From: Candidatus Dormiibacterota bacterium | GTDB lineage: Bacteria; Chloroflexota; Dormibacteria; UBA8260; Bog-877 | DNA: 14,285 nucleotides | Direction of reading: 5' to 3' | NCBI GenBank assembly: GCA_003164475.1 | Contig: PLTL01000378.1 | Span: 1 to 14,285, forward strand | Part shown: piece after piece, positions 6,324 through 12,004 of the stretch | How the letters are laid out: each line of letters begins with the position of its first letter | Position numbering within the stretch: position 1 is the first letter of the stretch | The notes under the pieces: generated by a model | The model's input: the letters and a program-made list of their open reading frames with translations, nothing else | Databases searched by the model: none | Told to the model about the DNA's origin: nothing | Position numbers and translations under genes: made by a program

Positions 6324-6925
6324 CCCGGGTCATCGGCCTGACCGGGGGGATCGCCAGCGGCAAGTCGACCGTCGCCGCCATGCTGGCCGAAAAGGGCGCC
6401 TTCGTGGTGGACGCGGACCAACTGGCGCGCCAGGCTGTGGAGCCGGGCAGCCCGACACTGGCGAGGGTCGCCGCCGCCTTCGGCAGCGAGATGATCGGGC
6501 CCGACGGCTGCCTGGACCGGGCCCGACTGGGCGAAGTGGTCTTCTCTGACCAGCCGGCCCGGGATCGACTCAACGCCATAGTCCACCCCCGGGTGATGGA
6601 GCTGAGCCGGGAGGAGATCCGCCGCGCCCGCGAGGCCGGATCGTCCCTGGTGGTCTACGACGTGCCCCTGCTCTTCGAGTCCGGACGGGAGAAGGAGTTC
6701 GACGGCACTCTGCTAGTCTTCGCTCGCCCCGAGACCCAGCTGCTCCGCCTCCGGGAGCGGTCCGGGCTGGAGGAGGCCGTGGCCAGGGCCCGGATCGAGG
6801 CCCAGATCCCGATCTGGCGCAAGCTGGCGATGGCCACCTGGATCATCGACAACGGCGGGAGCCTCGACCGGACCCAGATGGCTGTGGACCGACTCTGGGA
6901 CGCGGAGCTGGCGTCCCCACGCTGA
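6320..6925 (+). CDS. coaE: Dephospho-CoA kinase
   Basis: 201 residues, the normal length for CoaE, which phosphorylates the 3'-hydroxyl of the ribose of dephospho-CoA with ATP in the last step of coenzyme A synthesis (cytoplasm). The P-loop GGIASGKST is at residues 9-17, followed by VVDADQLARQAV (the DAD-x2-AR substrate-binding motif) and YDVPLLFESG (the conserved DVPLLFE). The frame is open well upstream, but homologues begin with an I/V-GLTGG strand right at the N-terminus, so TTG at 6320 is chosen. This start overlaps the stop of the preceding gene as TTGA (6320-6323), indicating coupled translation. A GTG at 6269 is an alternative but would add 17 unusual residues. The gene ends convergently toward the minus-strand gene at 7120. 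Between them (6926-7119) I see no gene. Confidence 0.93.
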   Translation: MTRVIGLTGGIASGKSTVAAMLAEKGAFVVDADQLARQAVEPGSPTLARVAAAFGSEMIGPDGCLDRARLGEVVFSDQPARDRLNAIVHPRVMELSREEIRRAREAGSSLVVYDVPLLFESGREKEFDGTLLVFARPETQLLRLRERSGLEEAVARARIEAQIPIWRKLAMATWIIDNGGSLDRTQMAVDRLWDAELASPR

Positions 6926-7107
6926 GGGCGCGGCACTTCGCCGGCTGCGAGGTCCTGGGCGAGGCTTGTCGCGAGACCAACCCGATCCGACTCCGCGACG
7001 AGGAGATCGGGATCGCCAGCCGGGCGAGCGAGATCCAACGGGCCTCCCATCCGGCGAGATCATTTCCGGCGACGGCGGGCTCGCCCCAGCCCAGCTCTGG
7101 CGGCCGG

Positions 7108-7124
7108 CCTAGCGATCGGCTAGG
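7108..7124. terminator. Hairpin at the convergent gene end
   Basis: CCTAGC (7108-7113) and GCTAGG (7119-7124) pair exactly around GATCG. The hairpin covers the TAG stop (7122-7120) of the minus-strand membrane protein and lies 182 nt past the coaE stop. No T-run is present, so it is only a weak terminator candidate. Confidence 0.3.
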
Positions 7125-7470
7125 AGCCGCTGGCCGAGGGGGAGGCCGAGGCCTTGGCAGTCGGGCTGCTGGTGGCCTTCGGGGTGGCCGTCGCGGTCGG
7201 GCTGGGGGTGGGGGTCTTGACCACCACCGCGATGGTGGGGCAGCCGAACGGCACCGTTGGGATCGAGATCGGCGGGGTTGGGGACCCACTGGGGGAGGGC
7301 TGGACCTGGATCACGATCGGGGTGCTCTTGGGACAGGGCGGGGTTGTCGGGATCGGGGTCGGCGAGGCCGCCTTCACGATCAGCACCACCAGCACCGCGA
7401 GCCCGCCCATGACCGCGGTGACGATGAAGGCGACCGCCCCCCACTCCTTGCGCAGGAACTCCCGATTCAC
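7120..7470 (-). CDS. One-helix membrane protein with Pro/Thr/Ser-rich extracytoplasmic tail
   Basis: 116 residues from GTG 7470. Residues 1-11 are polar and basic, 12-33 form one long hydrophobic helix (AVAFIVTAVMGGLAVLVVLI), and the rest is low-complexity Pro/Thr/Ser/Ala sequence (SPTPIPTTPP, TPTPSPTATATPKATSSPTA). Lys/Arg before the helix predicts an inside N-terminus and a tail outside the membrane. Two Cys, 46 and 77, lie within the tail and could pair. Such tails are often O-glycosylated or span the cell wall, which is inference here. The start is 6 nt after the PHP gene's TGA, and GAGGGAG within the end of that gene is 11 nt upstream, so the two genes are co-transcribed. No enzymatic domain and no recognised family. 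Confidence 0.7.
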   Translation of the reverse strand: MNREFLRKEWGAVAFIVTAVMGGLAVLVVLIVKAASPTPIPTTPPCPKSTPIVIQVQPSPSGSPTPPISIPTVPFGCPTIAVVVKTPTPSPTATATPKATSSPTAKASASPSASGS

Positions 7471-7476
7471 CCCAGC

Positions 7477-8262
7477 TCATGCTCCCTCATGGCCGATCTG
7501 TCCCCGCCAACGCTGCCAGGATAGCCAGCCCATGCTCCGGGCCTGCTGGCGGAGTCGCATCGAGATCGGCGGGCCGGCCGGCCGACGGTACTGCTCCAGG
7601 GGGCGGGTGGCGGCTGTCTCGATGGCCCGGCGCAGGTCCAGGGCGGTCCGCCCTGGAAAGACAGTCACGATCCGGGCCAGGTCGTGGGCGCCAAAGTGGC
7701 TGTCACTGGACCCGATGGCGGCCCCGAGCCGGTCGCTGTGAAGATCGTAGAAGCGGTCCAGGCTCCGGATCCGTCCTGAGGTGGTGGCGGCGGTATGGCG
7801 CACCTCGATGCCATCCACCGTCTCCTTCGAGATCAGCCGGCGCAGGGCGCCGGGGCTGATCGAGGCGAAGTAGGTGGGCATCCAGGGATGGGCCAGGACC
7901 GCCAGCCCGCCCTGGTCGTGGATGGCGGCGATGGTGTCGGTCACCTCCATCCCCATCCGCACCGGACCGGCGAGGAACAGACCGACCACATGGACGTTGG
8001 CGGGCGACCGGGTGGTCACCTCCTCGCCGGTCACCACCTCCACCCCGAACTCGGCCCCGGCCTCCACGGCCTCGGCCCAGCCCGCGAAGGTGTCGTGATC
8101 GGTGACCGCCACCACGCTGAGCCCGGCCTCGGCGGCCGCCTGGACCAGCTGGCGGGGGCGGACCATGCCGTCGCTGGCGCGGGTGTGGGCGTGGGGGTCG
8201 GCCGCGGAGTGGCCGGGCGGGATGGGGCCGCCAGCGGGCAGGCGACCCCCGACCTCGGTCAG
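7477..8262 (-). CDS. PHP-domain metal-dependent phosphoesterase, apparently starting at CTG
   Basis: 261 residues if begun at CTG 8262. Proteins of the PHP family (including 3',5'-nucleoside bisphosphate phosphatases and histidinol-phosphatase relatives) hydrolyse phosphate esters with a di- or trinuclear metal site. The expected ligand set is visible: H24-x-H26, D31-G, T54-D55-H56-D57, E81, H91, H125-P and D187-x-H189. An in-frame ATG exists at 8166, but starting there removes H24, H26 and D31, so it cannot be the true start. Between the upstream in-frame stop (8305-8307) and 8166 there is no ATG, GTG or TTG; CTG 8262 overlaps the previous gene's TGA as CTGA, the same geometry as the GTGA and TTGA overlaps elsewhere in the window. 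CTG 8241 is an alternative. Substrate not predictable beyond a small phosphate ester or nucleotide. Confidence 0.85.
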   Translation of the reverse strand: MTEVGGRLPAGGPIPPGHSAADPHAHTRASDGMVRPRQLVQAAAEAGLSVVAVTDHDTFAGWAEAVEAGAEFGVEVVTGEEVTTRSPANVHVVGLFLAGPVRMGMEVTDTIAAIHDQGGLAVLAHPWMPTYFASISPGALRRLISKETVDGIEVRHTAATTSGRIRSLDRFYDLHSDRLGAAIGSSDSHFGAHDLARIVTVFPGRTALDLRRAIETAATRPLEQYRRPAGPPISMRLRQQARSMGWLSWQRWRGQIGHEGA

Positions 8263-8564
8263 CGCCCCAGTCCCGGCCCCACGGCCGAGGTGGGAGCGGG
8301 CCGATCACCGTCGTCGCGATGGTCCGGTTCGTCCTCGTGGCCGGGGCGGTTGCGCATGTTGAGAATGCGCAGGAAGTCCTGGGCGCGCGCCATCGCCTTC
8401 CAGCGTTCCGGATAGAAGTCCTGGGCCACGATGTTGGAGTCCTCCAATCGCAGCACCGACACACACCACTTGTTGAGGGTGTGCGAGACCTCTACCTCGA
8501 AGTCCCCCTCCTGGCTGCGGTAGCGCAGAAGGTCATCACCGCGCCGCGGGCGTTGCATAGCCAT
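8259..8564 (-). CDS. Uncharacterised 101-residue protein upstream of the PHP gene
   Basis: Starts at ATG 8564 (a second ATG two codons on, at 8558); AGGT lies about 8 nt upstream. Residues 10-65 look folded: RYRSQEGDFEVEVSHTLN, then WCVSVLRLEDSNIVAQDFYP and WKAMARAQDFLRILNMRN, an alternating beta-beta-alpha pattern. The last 35 residues are charged and disordered (HEDEPDHRDDGD) and may largely exist because they overlap the next gene's start region. The single Cys is near residue 34. The TGA overlaps the putative CTG start of the PHP gene. I do not recognise the family. Context implies a function linked to the PHP enzyme, without saying which. Confidence 0.65.
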   Translation of the reverse strand: MAMQRPRRGDDLLRYRSQEGDFEVEVSHTLNKWCVSVLRLEDSNIVAQDFYPERWKAMARAQDFLRILNMRNRPGHEDEPDHRDDGDRPAPTSAVGPGLGR

Positions 8565-8630
8565 TGCACTACCTGATACGAACAAGGATTGGGGACGGGG
8601 ATCGCCCCACCGGTTGACATCTGGGAGCGA

Positions 8631-8636
8631 AGTATA
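8631..8636 (-). promoter_or_regulatory. Possible -10 element for the unknown-PHP-membrane protein operon
   Basis: TATACT (8636-8631 on minus) matches TATAAT at 5 of 6 and lies about 66 nt upstream of the ATG at 8564. No acceptable -35 is present at 16-18 nt. Position and sequence fit the gene order, since the region follows the end of galU. Confidence 0.35.
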
Positions 8637-8687
8637 CCTCCGACCGGGAAAGAGTTCTTGCCGCAGCCACCCTTCGAAAGCGGGCCT

Positions 8688-8703
8688 CCGGGGAGCTGCC
8701 CGG
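8688..8703 (-). terminator. Short GC hairpin upstream of the unknown-PHP operon, before the galU end
   Basis: CCGGG (8688-8692) pairs with CCCGG (8699-8703) around GAGCTG. It lies in the 160-nt gap between the start of the minus-strand unknown gene (8564) and the galU stop (8725), just downstream of galU in the direction of transcription. A 5-bp stem with no T-run is weak evidence. Confidence 0.2.
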
Positions 8704-8724
8704 CGACCCCTGCGGAGCCATCGT

Positions 8725-9600
8725 TCAGCCCCGGTCCAGCTCCAGCCCCTGGATGTGGGCCCGGAACATCGGCCCCAGCTCAGGGTCGCGCCAGACGATC
8801 TCAGCGTTGGTGGCCAGCCAGCTCTCCAGGGTGCCAACGTCCAGCAGCCGCCCCGAGAACTCCAGCCCCACCACCTTCCCGCTCTGGGTCACCCGGCGGA
8901 TGGCGTCGGTGAGCTGAATCTCCCCGCCGGCGCCGGCCCCCGTCGTCTCCAACTCTGTCAGCACCGACCTGGTCAGCACGTAGCGGCCCATCAGCGCCAG
9001 GTCGCTGGGGGCCTCATCGGGGTCCGGCTTCTCGACCACGTCGGTCACCCGGAAGACCGGACCCTCCCCCTCCACCGCGGCGACCCCGTAGCGGGAGATC
9101 CTCGCCCGCGGACAGCGCATGAGGGCGAGCACCGTGCACTGCTCGCTCTCGTAGACCTGGATCAGCTGGCCCAGTAGCGGCGGCTCCCCGGCGAAAAGGT
9201 CGTCAGGCAGCATCACGGCCACCGCTTCCTCATCCGGCACCGCCGCAGCGGCGCAGTGGACGGCGTGGCCCAGCCCCAGCGGCTCCTCCTGCACCACGTA
9301 CTCCATCTGGCAGAGCCCCGCGATCTTCTCCACCCGCGCCGCCAGCTCCAGAGCGCCCCGACGGCGGAGAGTCCCCTCCAGATCGGGGTCGGCTGCGAAG
9401 TGGGCCTTGATCAGCTCCTTGCCGGGAGCGGTCACGATGATCGCGCGTTCGATCCCCGAGGCCACCGCCTCCTCGATCCCCCACTGGATCGAGGGCCGGT
9501 CTCCCACCGGGACCATCTCCTTGGGCAGCGCCTTGGTGGCGGGGAGGAATCGGGTGCCCAGGCCCCCCGCCGGGACCACCACCGTTCTGACCTTGCCCAC
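8725..9600 (-). CDS. galU: UTP--glucose-1-phosphate uridylyltransferase
   Basis: 291 residues, the normal length for bacterial GalU, which makes UDP-glucose and pyrophosphate from UTP and glucose-1-phosphate for cell-envelope glycans and galactose use (cytoplasm). The nucleotidyltransferase signature PAGGLGTRFLPATKALPKEM spans 10-29. EEPLGLGHAV (105-114), the metal-binding LPDD (131-134), SRYGV (169-173), VEKP (189-192), GEIQLTDAI (226-234) and the C-terminal DVGT (254-257) all occur in the expected order. This separates it from the related glucose-1-phosphate thymidylyltransferase RmlA. The GTG start at 9600 has no Shine-Dalgarno, but TAGAAT lies 8 nt upstream, predicting a leaderless mRNA. 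It is on the same strand as the sigma factor operon, 94 nt after that operon's last stop, but likely has its own promoter. Confidence 0.94.
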   Translation of the reverse strand: MGKVRTVVVPAGGLGTRFLPATKALPKEMVPVGDRPSIQWGIEEAVASGIERAIIVTAPGKELIKAHFAADPDLEGTLRRRGALELAARVEKIAGLCQMEYVVQEEPLGLGHAVHCAAAAVPDEEAVAVMLPDDLFAGEPPLLGQLIQVYESEQCTVLALMRCPRARISRYGVAAVEGEGPVFRVTDVVEKPDPDEAPSDLALMGRYVLTRSVLTELETTGAGAGGEIQLTDAIRRVTQSGKVVGLEFSGRLLDVGTLESWLATNAEIVWRDPELGPMFRAHIQGLELDRG

Positions 9601-9608
9601 GCCGAGCG

Positions 9609-9614
9609 ATTCTA
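9609..9614 (-). promoter_or_regulatory. -10 element placed for leaderless galU transcription
   Basis: TAGAAT (9614-9609 on minus, 5 of 6 with TATAAT) is followed by 8 nt and then the GTG start at 9600, so transcription is expected within a base or two of the start codon. There is no Shine-Dalgarno between them. No -35 is recognisable in the GC-rich upstream sequence. Confidence 0.45.
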
Positions 9615-9694
9615 GGCACGAGAGGGCCCCCCCGCCCGCGGCGGCCGGGCTGGCCCGGGGATCGTCCTCCGCGACGCCCCCGGTCGGGTCCCTC

Positions 9695-10081
9695 CTAGAG
9701 CCGCGACCCGGGGCCCGGCTCCTGGGGGTAGCGCTGCCGGAGCAGGACCGCCGCCACCACCAAGCCGGCCGCCAGCCCGCCCAGCCCCAGCCAGGCCGGC
9801 ACCGGGAGCCGCCGGGCCGCTCTCCAGAACTCGCCCCAGGGGTCCTCCATGGCGTCGGTGAAGGAGACCGTCATGCTCCCGGGGTGAGCCTCGGCGAGCG
9901 CCCTCTCGTAGAGACGGGCCCTGGTCACCGGGTGAAGCGGGGTGGGCGCTAGGGCGTCCACCAGCATCACCGCGGTCCGGGCCACCGCCCTGGCGGTGGG
10001 ATCCCCGGTCGGCGCCGGCCCATCCCCCTCCAGCCAGCCGGCGATCTCGGATGCGAGCCGCTTCTCGTCCTTGGTGGTCAC
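9695..10081 (-). CDS. One-helix membrane protein paired with the ECF sigma factor (putative anti-sigma factor)
   Basis: 128 residues from GTG 10081, with GGAGGAG about 9 nt upstream and only 4 nt after the sigma factor's TGA, so translation is probably coupled. Residues 1-93 are soluble and mostly helical (LASEIAGWLEGDG; ARAVARTAVMLVDALAP; HPVTRARLYERALAEA); 94-114 form one helix (VPAWLGLGGLAAGLVVAAVL), leaving a short Arg-containing tail. Position and topology (soluble N-terminal part, single C-terminal helix) are those of an anti-sigma factor holding its sigma at the membrane. However, there is no cysteine at all, so the zinc-binding anti-sigma motif H-x3-C-x2-C is absent, and there is almost no extracytoplasmic sensor. 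The role is inferred from context; the family is not recognised. Confidence 0.7.
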   Translation of the reverse strand: MTTKDEKRLASEIAGWLEGDGPAPTGDPTARAVARTAVMLVDALAPTPLHPVTRARLYERALAEAHPGSMTVSFTDAMEDPWGEFWRAARRLPVPAWLGLGGLAAGLVVAAVLLRQRYPQEPGPGSRL

Positions 10082-10085
10082 TGGC

Positions 10086-10781
10086 TCACTCCTCCGCTTC
10101 GGTCTGGTCCCCGCTGCCCGCGGCCAGGTAGGGGGTGGTCTGGAGGTCGGGGCCGAGCCGCCGCTCCAACGAGCGCAGCCCCCGGAAGATCAGCAGCTTG
10201 ACCGCGCCCTCGCTCTTGCGCATCACCCGACCCACCTCGGCGTTGCGAAGCCCGGTGCCGAAGCGAAGCGTGATGGCGTGGCGCTGGTCGGGCGAGAGCT
10301 GGCGGACGGCGGCCTGGATCCGGCGCACCTGCTCGGAGCGGATCGCGGCGTCCTCCGGCCCCTCCCCGGGGTCGACCATGTTCTCAGGCAGGGTGATCCA
10401 ACCCTCACGGCGATGCTCGCGCATCATCAGGTTGGCCGCGACCCGGTAGAGCCAGGCCGAGTAAGGGACGCCCCTCCACTCGAACCGCCCGATCTCCGCG
10501 TAAGCCCGCATGAAGGTGGTGGCGGTCACGTCCTGGGCCCGCTCCCAGCTGCCGGTCTGGTGGTAGGCGAACGCGTGGATCTGGTCCACATAGCGGTCGT
10601 AGAGCTTGGCGAACTCGGCAGGGTCGCGCTGGGCGGCCTCGATCATCCGGCGCTCATCCTCCAGATCCTGACTGAGCCGGCTGGTGGGCCGACGCAGACC
10701 GGGGAAGTGGAGGGCCCGGCCCGCGGCGGGTGGCCGCCCGGTTCCATCGTCCGCCGGGGATGGCTCCGGCGCACCGGACAC
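10086..10781 (-). CDS. ECF-type RNA polymerase sigma factor (sigma70 family)
   Basis: 231 residues from GTG 10781, 2 nt after the kbl TAG. Region 2 runs about 55-125: FAKLYDRYVDQIHAFAYHQT, then WERAQDVTATTFMRAYAEIGRF (the -10 recognition and core-binding helix) and AWLYRVAANLMMREHRR. Region 4 runs about 153-208: RRIQAAVRQLSPDQRHAITL, then LRNAEVGRVMRKSEGAVKLLIFRGLRSL, the helix-turn-helix that reads the -35. There is no region 3 and no region 1, as in ECF sigmas. The first 45 residues are Pro-rich and look disordered; ATG 10646, preceded by GGAGG, is a plausible shorter start (MIEAAQRDPAEF is where many ECF sigmas begin). It sits third in a tdh-kbl-sigma-membrane protein unit, which is unusual. 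ECF subgroup not assigned. Confidence 0.9.
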   Translation of the reverse strand: MSGAPEPSPADDGTGRPPAAGRALHFPGLRRPTSRLSQDLEDERRMIEAAQRDPAEFAKLYDRYVDQIHAFAYHQTGSWERAQDVTATTFMRAYAEIGRFEWRGVPYSAWLYRVAANLMMREHRREGWITLPENMVDPGEGPEDAAIRSEQVRRIQAAVRQLSPDQRHAITLRFGTGLRNAEVGRVMRKSEGAVKLLIFRGLRSLERRLGPDLQTTPYLAAGSGDQTEAEE

Positions 10782-10783
10782 GG

Positions 10784-12004
10784 CTAGGCGCCCACCGCCC
10801 CGGCCCCCTGGTGGCCGCTCATCTGCAGCCCGAGGGCCCGGCCGGCGTCGGCGAAGGCCTGGAGGGCCCGGTCCAGCTGCTCAGTGGTGTGGGCAGCGGT
10901 GACGATGGTCCGGACGCGGCCCTTGTCTCGGGCCACGGTGGGGAAGCCTATCGGGGAGGCGAAGACCCCCCTCTTGCGCAGCTCGTCGGAGAGGGCCCCC
11001 GCTCGCTCAGCCTCGCCGACGATCACCGGGGTGATCGGGGTCTCGCTCTCGCCGCAGTCGAATCCCAGCTCCTCTAGCCCGGACTTGAAGTGGCGGGTGT
11101 TGTCCCAGAGCCTCGCCTGGAGCTCCGGCTCCGCCTCCAAAACCTCCAGTGCGGCGATGCAGGCCGCCACCACGGCGGGGGGATGGGAGGTGGAGAAGAG
11201 GAAGGGCCGGCCCAGGTGGATCACGGTGTCGCGGAGCGCCTGGGAGCCAGCCACGTAGCCTCCCAGCACCCCCACCGCCTTGCTCAGGGTGCCGACCTGG
11301 ACCTGGACCCGGCCGTCCAGGTGGAAGTGGTCCACCGAGCCCCGCCCATTCCGTCCCAGCACCCCCGAGGCGTGGGCGTCGTCGTCCATCACCGCGGCGC
11401 CGGCAGCCTCAGCCCGCTCGACGATCCCGGGCAGCGGGGCTATGTCGCCGTCCATGCTGAAGACCCCGTCGCTGACCACCAGCACCCGGCGGGCCCCATC
11501 CCGGCGGGCCTCCTCCAGGCTTCGCTCCAACCCCTCCAGGTCCTTGTGGGGGAAGAGGTGGCGGCGGGCCTTGGTCAGCCGGATCCCGTCAATGATGCTG
11601 GCATGGTTGAGGGCGTCGCTGACCACCGCGTCGGCCTCCCCCAGCACCGCTCCCAGGACCGCCAGGTTGGCGGCGTAGCCGCTCTGCAGGGTCAGGGCCG
11701 CCGCGGTGCCCTTGAAGGCGGCCAGCCGCAGCTCCAGCTCCTCATGGAGGGTCTGGGTGCCGGCGATGGTCCGGACCGCCCCGGAACCGGCCCCCCACTC
11801 CTTGGTGGCCGCCACGGCAGCCTCGATCAGGTGGGGGTGGGTGTTGAGGCCAAGGTAGTTGTTGGAGCAGAGATTGATGAAGCGCTGGCCTCCGATCTCC
11901 ACCTCGGCGTCCTGCGGACCTTGGAGAACGGTCAGCGGACGAAAGCGGCCCTCCCGCCGGAGCTGCTCCAGCTCCTCCTCCAGACTCTCGTTGAGGTCAA
12001 TCAT
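10784..12004 (-). CDS. kbl: Glycine C-acetyltransferase (2-amino-3-ketobutyrate CoA ligase)
   Basis: 406 residues, close to E. coli Kbl. The enzyme is a fold-type I PLP enzyme that splits 2-amino-3-oxobutyrate with CoA to glycine and acetyl-CoA, completing threonine breakdown begun by TDH. ATG 12004 follows GGAGGG by about 8 nt and overlaps the tdh stop by 8 nt (ATGATTGA). Motifs: NLCSNNYLGL (44-53), RTIAGTQTLHEELE (78-91), LTLQSGYAAN (104-113), DDDAHASGVLGRNGRG (207-222, PLP-nitrogen Asp and the stacking His region) and the PLP lysine K242 in GTLSKAVGV. 8-Amino-7-oxononanoate synthase (BioF) and ALA synthase belong to the same family, but the N-terminal FRPLTVLQGPQDAEV and the adjacent tdh gene make Kbl the clear choice. 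The GC-rich tail GHQGAGAVGA is slightly longer than usual. Confidence 0.94.
   Translation of the reverse strand: MIDLNESLEEELEQLRREGRFRPLTVLQGPQDAEVEIGGQRFINLCSNNYLGLNTHPHLIEAAVAATKEWGAGSGAVRTIAGTQTLHEELELRLAAFKGTAAALTLQSGYAANLAVLGAVLGEADAVVSDALNHASIIDGIRLTKARRHLFPHKDLEGLERSLEEARRDGARRVLVVSDGVFSMDGDIAPLPGIVERAEAAGAAVMDDDAHASGVLGRNGRGSVDHFHLDGRVQVQVGTLSKAVGVLGGYVAGSQALRDTVIHLGRPFLFSTSHPPAVVAACIAALEVLEAEPELQARLWDNTRHFKSGLEELGFDCGESETPITPVIVGEAERAGALSDELRKRGVFASPIGFPTVARDKGRVRTIVTAAHTTEQLDRALQAFADAGRALGLQMSGHQGAGAVGA

Noticed and set aside
6926..7119. The 194-nt gap after coaE, whose forward translation looks mildly protein-like.
   Set aside because: No start codon with a ribosome binding site, no recognised motif, and a reverse-strand reading looks just as protein-like. 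Only the hairpin at 7108-7124 is reported.
8614..8619. TTGACA on the plus strand in the gap before galU's end, as a -35 box.
   Set aside because: The only -10-like sequence (TATACC, 8633-8638) is just 13 nt away, and no plus-strand gene follows.
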